Part shown: piece after piece, positions 50,055 through 53,594 of the stretch
Layout of the letters: the number at the start of each line of letters is the position of its first letter
How positions within the stretch are numbered: position 1 is the stretch's first letter
DNA from: CAYJXJ01 sp964374095
GTDB taxonomy: Bacteria > Elusimicrobiota > Elusimicrobia > UBA1565 > UBA9628
DNA: 53,594 nt
Assembly (NCBI GenBank): GCA_964374095.1
Contig: CAYJXJ010000008.1
Span: forward strand, 1 to 53,594
Direction: 5' to 3'
The notes under the pieces: model-generated
Database searches by the model: none
Seen by the model: the letters and a program-made list of their open reading frames with translations, nothing else
What the model was told of the DNA's origin: nothing
Program-made: the position numbers and the translations under genes

Positions 50055-50792
50055 ATGGCTTATCCTCAGGTATTGGGCCGGCGGGCCCTCTTCGGGCTCA
50101 CTCTCGTCCTCTCGTCCTGCAGCATCATTTACGAACTTCTTCTGGCTCAGAGCCTCTCGGCGACCATGGGCGACACATTTCTGCGCTACAACACCACGAT
50201 CGCGCTCTACATGGCCTCCCTTGGGTTGGGGTCTCTCCTGTGTCCGGCCGGCCGGGCCGAGGATATCCCCGACCGTCTTGTGGCGGTTGAGTACGGACTC
50301 GCCCTCACCGGGGCCCTCAGCCCGCTCCTCGTAATCATCTGGGACGGGGCCGTGTTCAAAGGCAGCGCCTGGTTGGGGCTGGAATTTCGCGGCCCGATTT
50401 ATCAGGGAGCCATATTTCTCTTCAATCATGGACTCATCGTTTTGATCGGGATCCTCTCGGGCTTCGAGCTCCCCATGTTGATGCGGCTCGGTTCGGCCGG
50501 CGCGACGGACCTGTCCAACCAAGTCCTGGCCCTGGACTACCTCGGGACGGTCGTGGGCGCGGTGCTGTTTCCGCTGTGGCTGCTCCCCGAGTTGGGCGTG
50601 ACGCTGACGGCCGGCCTCACGGGGCTCTTCAACGCGCTCTGCGGCCTGTACCTTCACCTCTTTCTCGGGCGCCGATCCGGCCTGCGGCTGACCGCCTATC
50701 TCGCGCTGCTGGGCGGGTGCCTCGGCTTGTTCGTCGGAGGCGGCTCCCTGGAGCAAGTCCTCATCGACAGGGTGTTCCTGCTGCGCCCATGA
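50055..50792 (+). CDS. Membrane domain homologous to the N-terminus of membrane SpeE, without a catalytic domain
   Basis: 245 residues, about seven membrane segments. GLTLVLSSCSIIYELLLAQS, LRYNTTIALYMASLGLGSLL and GLIVLIGILSGFELPMLMRL correspond segment by segment to SLCSLVYEMTIAACF, LSLTIAIYLAALGIG and GFTVLIGILSGFEVPLLLRA of the next gene. There is no aminopropyltransferase domain. It probably dimerises with its neighbour or acts as a transporter half; that is inference. ATGA overlap with the next gene. Confidence 0.75.
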   Translation: MAYPQVLGRRALFGLTLVLSSCSIIYELLLAQSLSATMGDTFLRYNTTIALYMASLGLGSLLCPAGRAEDIPDRLVAVEYGLALTGALSPLLVIIWDGAVFKGSAWLGLEFRGPIYQGAIFLFNHGLIVLIGILSGFELPMLMRLGSAGATDLSNQVLALDYLGTVVGAVLFPLWLLPELGVTLTAGLTGLFNALCGLYLHLFLGRRSGLRLTAYLALLGGCLGLFVGGGSLEQVLIDRVFLLRP

Positions 50793-52732
50793 GAGGCCTG
50801 CGTTTGCCGGAAGTCCTGGCCGTGACCTGGGTGGCGTCGCTTTGCAGCCTGGTCTATGAAATGACGATCGCCGCCTGCTTCGTCGCCATGACGGGCGATG
50901 AGGTCACTTGGCTGAGCCTCACCATCGCGATCTACCTCGCCGCGCTCGGGATCGGCACGGCTCTGGCCGGGAGGCTGAGGGCGGCGGATCCCTGGCCCGC
51001 GCTGTTTCGCGTGGAGCTCGCCCTGACGGCGGCAGGGGCGTTGTGCGTGGCCGGAATCCACCTCCTGGAGAACGCCTACCGGTTCTATTTCAGGTTTTAT
51101 CGGGATATCTCGGAGCCCGCGACCTTGGGACCGTTCGTCCTGACGTTGATATTGTGCCACGGCTTTACCGTGCTGATAGGCATACTGTCCGGCTTCGAGG
51201 TGCCCCTCTTGTTGCGGGCGGCGGCCCACGGGTCGCCGTCCGACGGTAAGGGGGACCATACTCACGTGGTGTTGGGACTGAACTATCTGGGGGCCCTGGG
51301 CGGGGCGCTGGCTTTCGGCCTGGTGCTTCTGCCGCGGCTGGACCTGCTGGGCGCGGGCGTGGCCGCGGCCGGGCTCAATTGGCTCGTCTGCGTCTATTTG
51401 CTCTGCCGCAAGGCCGTGGCGGGGGGGCCCAGGCGCTGGCTCGGGTTGGCCGGGGGCCTGGCCGCGCTGCTGCTGGGCGCCTGGTGCGGCGAACCCCTGG
51501 GACGCTTCGGCGCCGCCAACTTCTACGCCTCGCGGCTCGGGGTGACCCGGGAGCTTCGCGAGCGCGCCGCCCTGGAAGACGACGCGCCGGCCCTGGCCCA
51601 GGCCGTTTCGCGAATCGCCGAAATCGGCCCGCGCATCCGCCGGCTGCGCACCCGCTACCAGGTGGCCGACATCATCGACGATCCTCGCGCGCCGACCGAG
51701 CTGCAGGTCCACTACAACCGCAGGCTCGGCGAGGATGCGCGCTTCCCGCACGGCCTCACCCTCTACTTGGATCGCCGCTACCAGTTTTGGGGAGCCAGCG
51801 AAGCGATCTATCATGAGCACATGGCGCATGTGCCCGTGCAGGTCTTCAATCGCATACCGCGTGATATCTTGGTCCTGGGCGGCGGCGACGGCCTCTTGGC
51901 CCGGGAGCTTCTTAAGTACGGCCCCCGGGTGGCTTCGATCACCAACGTGGAGCTCGACCCCAAGATTGTGGAACTGGCGCGGGGGGACCCGGCCTGGAAG
52001 CGGCTCAACGAGTCGGCGTTCGACGACCCTAAAGTCCGCGTCCGTACCGAGGACGCCTTCTTCTTCGCCCGCAACTGCCGGGAGACCTTCGACGCCGTCT
52101 ACATCGATTTTCCGTATCCGACCAACTACACCCTGACCAAGCTCTTCAGCGTCGAGTTTTTCAAGAACGTCGCCCGCCTGCTCCGGCCGGGGGGCTTTAT
52201 CGTCATCGACTACCCGCTGGCGGAGCGCCGTCCCGACTCCGATCTGGAGAGCGACGACGAGGCCTTCGAGGGCAACCGCATACTCGCGAGCACCCTCAAG
52301 GCCGCCGGTTTCGGGACGCTCTTTCCATGGAGCACCACCAGCCCGGAGCCCGCCGACGCCGATGAAGCCGAGTTCATGTCGTTGGGACAGGCGGACGAGG
52401 ACCCCAAGATCGAGGGCCTCCAGGATCTCATCGGCGTCCTCCGCTTCCGCCGCGATTATCCCTCCTACCCGGTTCGCGGGCGCCCGGAAGACCTGGTGGT
52501 GGTCAACAACTCCGCGGCTTACGAGTCATTCATGGCCGCCAGCCGGGAAGATCTGGCGCTGGATTTTCGGTTCAAGGACCACGGAATCCCGCTCCACCAC
52601 CTGAATGCCGCGCGGCTGTCGGTGCTGCAGGATCTTGACCTGCCCTACGTCGAGGATCCGGAATGGGTCAATTCGATCTTCACTCCCTCTTTGTTCGACC
52701 CGCACCATCTGCGGGATTTCGCCTTCGAATGA
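50789..52732 (+). CDS. Membrane-bound spermidine synthase-like protein
   Basis: 647 residues: an N-terminal seven-span domain (about 1-250) and a cytoplasmic SpeE-like domain. The latter has AIYHEHMAHVPV, the SAM-type loop DILVLGGGDGLLARELLKY, NVELDPKIVELA, and DAVYIDFPYPTN at the catalytic loop. In aminopropyltransferases this loop has two aspartates (D-x-x-D); here the first is kept and the second is Tyr. The long C-terminus (FRRDYPSYPVRGRPEDLVVV) is not found in soluble SpeE. It likely uses a decarboxylated-SAM-type donor, but substrate and activity are uncertain. Confidence 0.8.
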   Translation: MRGLRLPEVLAVTWVASLCSLVYEMTIAACFVAMTGDEVTWLSLTIAIYLAALGIGTALAGRLRAADPWPALFRVELALTAAGALCVAGIHLLENAYRFYFRFYRDISEPATLGPFVLTLILCHGFTVLIGILSGFEVPLLLRAAAHGSPSDGKGDHTHVVLGLNYLGALGGALAFGLVLLPRLDLLGAGVAAAGLNWLVCVYLLCRKAVAGGPRRWLGLAGGLAALLLGAWCGEPLGRFGAANFYASRLGVTRELRERAALEDDAPALAQAVSRIAEIGPRIRRLRTRYQVADIIDDPRAPTELQVHYNRRLGEDARFPHGLTLYLDRRYQFWGASEAIYHEHMAHVPVQVFNRIPRDILVLGGGDGLLARELLKYGPRVASITNVELDPKIVELARGDPAWKRLNESAFDDPKVRVRTEDAFFFARNCRETFDAVYIDFPYPTNYTLTKLFSVEFFKNVARLLRPGGFIVIDYPLAERRPDSDLESDDEAFEGNRILASTLKAAGFGTLFPWSTTSPEPADADEAEFMSLGQADEDPKIEGLQDLIGVLRFRRDYPSYPVRGRPEDLVVVNNSAAYESFMAASREDLALDFRFKDHGIPLHHLNAARLSVLQDLDLPYVEDPEWVNSIFTPSLFDPHHLRDFAFE

Positions 52733-52740
52733 CAGGGCCC

Positions 52741-53085
52741 TCAGGCGTAGAGCTTCAAGGAGCGCAGGCGCGTGGAGCGGGCGCCGAGTTCGCGGCCGAA
52801 GCATTTAAGGGCCCCCGGGAGCCCGGGGGCGCCGCCGCAGAGCTCCAGGGTGATCGTGGCGTAGCCGTATTCCGGCCATGAGCTGTAGGCCAGATGGCTT
52901 TCCCGCAATACCACGACGACGGTCAGGCCGTGCGGCGTAAAGGCGTGGCGCAAACTCTCCATGGGGGTGAAACCCAGCCCGCGGCACAGCCGGCGCAGCG
53001 CCGCCTCGATGCGGCCGGCGCGGTCTAAAACCTCGGGGGAGCATCCCCGGTACTCGACAACGTGGTGCCGCGCGATGGGAGTCAT
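52741..53085 (-). CDS. speD: SpeD-like pyruvoyl decarboxylase (AdoMetDC class 1b homologue)
   Basis: 114 residues. The self-cleavage site R-E-S-H-L places pyruvoyl Ser63 exactly as in Thermotoga SpeD, with SSWPEYGYATITLELCG following and Cys83 retained. The conserved His68 of E-S-H-L-S-I-H-T-W-P-E is Ser here (A-Y-S-S-W). His68 is needed for processing in characterised SpeD, so this copy may process differently or act on another substrate, as reported for SpeD homologues that decarboxylate ornithine or arginine. It converges on the SpeE-like gene with 8 bp between stops. Confidence 0.82.
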   Translation of the reverse strand: MTPIARHHVVEYRGCSPEVLDRAGRIEAALRRLCRGLGFTPMESLRHAFTPHGLTVVVVLRESHLAYSSWPEYGYATITLELCGGAPGLPGALKCFGRELGARSTRLRSLKLYA

Positions 53086-53111
53086 CGTGAGGATCGCTAC
53101 GCTACCATTTT

Positions 53112-53129
53112 CGCGCCTGCGCAGGCGCG
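53112..53129. promoter_or_regulatory. Perfect 18-bp palindrome between speD and the lipoprotein gene
   Basis: CGCGCCTGCGCAGGCGCG, located 27 bp from the speD start and just upstream of the lipoprotein -35. A possible shared operator. Confidence 0.5.
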
Positions 53130-53134
53130 GGAAC

Positions 53135-53164
53135 TTGCGCTATGCCTCGGTCTTTGGATATGAT
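53135..53164 (+). promoter_or_regulatory. Promoter of the coiled-coil lipoprotein, leaderless
   Basis: TTGCGC (53135-53140), an 18-nt spacer and TATGAT (53159-53164), then 6 nt to ATG 53171. Confidence 0.6.
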
Positions 53165-53170
53165 GGACCG

Positions 53171-53461
53171 ATGCCTCGCGCCCGATTCCTCGTTCTCGCG
53201 GCCGCTTTCCTGGCGGCGTTGACCGCCTGCGGCAATCCCGAGATCGATAAGAGGCTCTTGGAGCTCTCGCAGGCGCAGACCAAGCTCGAACGCCAGGTCC
53301 TTGAACTCACCTCGACTCACGCCGAATTGACGCGCCAACTCGGCGAGGTCAACAAGGAGATCGCGGCGATTAAGGCCGACGACGACGAGGACGACGAGGA
53401 CGACGAGGACGACGACAAGGCCGATTCCCCCAAGGGGAAGTCCCCGCCAAAGACGCGCTAG
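53171..53461 (+). CDS. Small coiled-coil lipoprotein with acidic tail
   Basis: 96 residues. The signal peptide ends in a lipobox (LAALTAC at 14-20), then a heptad-patterned helix (KRLLELSQAQTKLERQVLEL and on to LGEVNKEIAAIK). The tail has about 13 Asp/Glu in a row and a basic end (SPKGKSPPKTR). It resembles Lpp/OmpH-like spacers but with no clear family. It likely sits in the outer membrane. Confidence 0.7.
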   Translation: MPRARFLVLAAAFLAALTACGNPEIDKRLLELSQAQTKLERQVLELTSTHAELTRQLGEVNKEIAAIKADDDEDDEDDEDDDKADSPKGKSPPKTR

Positions 53462-53462
53462 C

Positions 53463-53497
53463 CCTGACGACCAACGCAACCCCTAATGGTCGTTAGG
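53463..53497 (+). terminator. Weak hairpin after the lipoprotein gene
   Basis: Arms CCTGACGACC and GGTCGTTAGG (one G-T pair) with a 15-nt loop and no T-run. It could be a terminator or part of the adjacent repeat. Confidence 0.4.
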
Positions 53498-53498
53498 A

Positions 53499-53527
53499 CC
53501 TGCGCCTCCATTAATTGGAAGCCCAGG
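53499..53527. repeat. 29-bp interrupted palindrome, copy B of the dispersed repeat
   Basis: It matches copy A at 4022-4050 in 27 of 29 positions, with the same core CTCCA.TAATTGGAAGC. The remaining bases to 53594 show no gene. Confidence 0.7.
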
Positions 53528-53594
53528 CGGCCTTCCGGTCGCTAGTACACGCGGCGATGAATTCGCCACGGGTTTAAGGGGTGCGCTGAAAGAT

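Noticed and set aside
53460..53594. Possible integron attC site around the terminal palindrome
   Set aside because: The core GTTRRRY/RYYYAAC boxes are not present in the right places, and no integrase gene or cassette array is seen.
1..53594. tRNA, rRNA or CRISPR array
   Set aside because: Reading the intergenic stretches on both strands showed no TPsiC-like GGTTCGAATCC with a matching cloverleaf, no rRNA landmarks and no regularly spaced direct repeats.

Overview
This 53.6 kb window is GC-rich and densely coded on both strands, from a diderm (Gram-negative) bacterium. Diderm status follows from an MlaEFD-type lipid transporter, an Aas-type acyltransferase/acyl-ACP synthetase, CstA and two lipoprotein or anchored envelope proteins. 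The order rpsF-ssb-rpsR-rplI-dnaB-alr-mlaE-mlaF-mlaD-radA-PIN/TRAM-ispDF, plus pseudopilin-like C-termini ending in VNC.HTD.RGT.WS.Y, resembles what I know of Elusimicrobiota. That placement is an inference. A 10-N scaffold gap at 2623-2632, flanked by homopolymer-rich nonsense, shows this is a draft or metagenomic assembly.

Layout. 1-5.5 kb: a 5'-truncated unknown gene; a wHTH-nucleotidyltransferase/HEPN toxin-antitoxin pair whose HEPN gene is frameshifted; cstA broken by the gap; an internally deleted asparaginase-like gene; a secreted two-HKD phospholipase D. 5.6-8.8 kb: FIST protein, pterin carbinolamine dehydratase, an unknown anchored protein, HtpX. 8.9-15.6 kb: five unfamiliar envelope proteins on the minus strand, the first four in an overlapping operon. 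They combine DUF2330-like sandwich domains, polytopic membrane cores, HEAT repeats and pilin-like tails. 15.7-17.2 kb: ECF sigma, zinc anti-sigma and a CpaB/RcpC-like protein. 17.2-18.9 kb: delta-1-pyrroline-5-carboxylate dehydrogenase. 18.9-28.8 kb: a type I restriction-modification island with an XRE-HsdM fusion, an AAA/DUF4143 ATPase, HsdS, an unknown Cys-motif protein, HsdR and a YgjP-like metallopeptidase. 28.9-31.5 kb: a FolD paralogue with altered catalytic residues, PanE, a small duplicated protein and a HTH protein. 31.5-43.6 kb: the housekeeping run above plus rtcB. 43.7-47.8 kb: a helical-repeat protein, a second ECF/anti-sigma pair and an O-antigen-ligase/TPR protein. 47.8-53.5 kb: Aas; a tandem pair of membrane spermidine-synthase-like proteins; a SpeD homologue; a coiled-coil lipoprotein.

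Themes. (1) At least eight genes have a -10 hexamer 6-7 nt before the start codon and no room for a ribosome-binding site, so they look leaderless. (2) Most co-directional neighbours overlap by ATGA or GTGA, implying translational coupling. (3) The 8.9-15.6 kb envelope operon and the SpeE/SpeD cluster with substituted catalytic residues are the strongest candidates for undescribed biology. I saw no tRNA, rRNA, CRISPR array or intact transposase.
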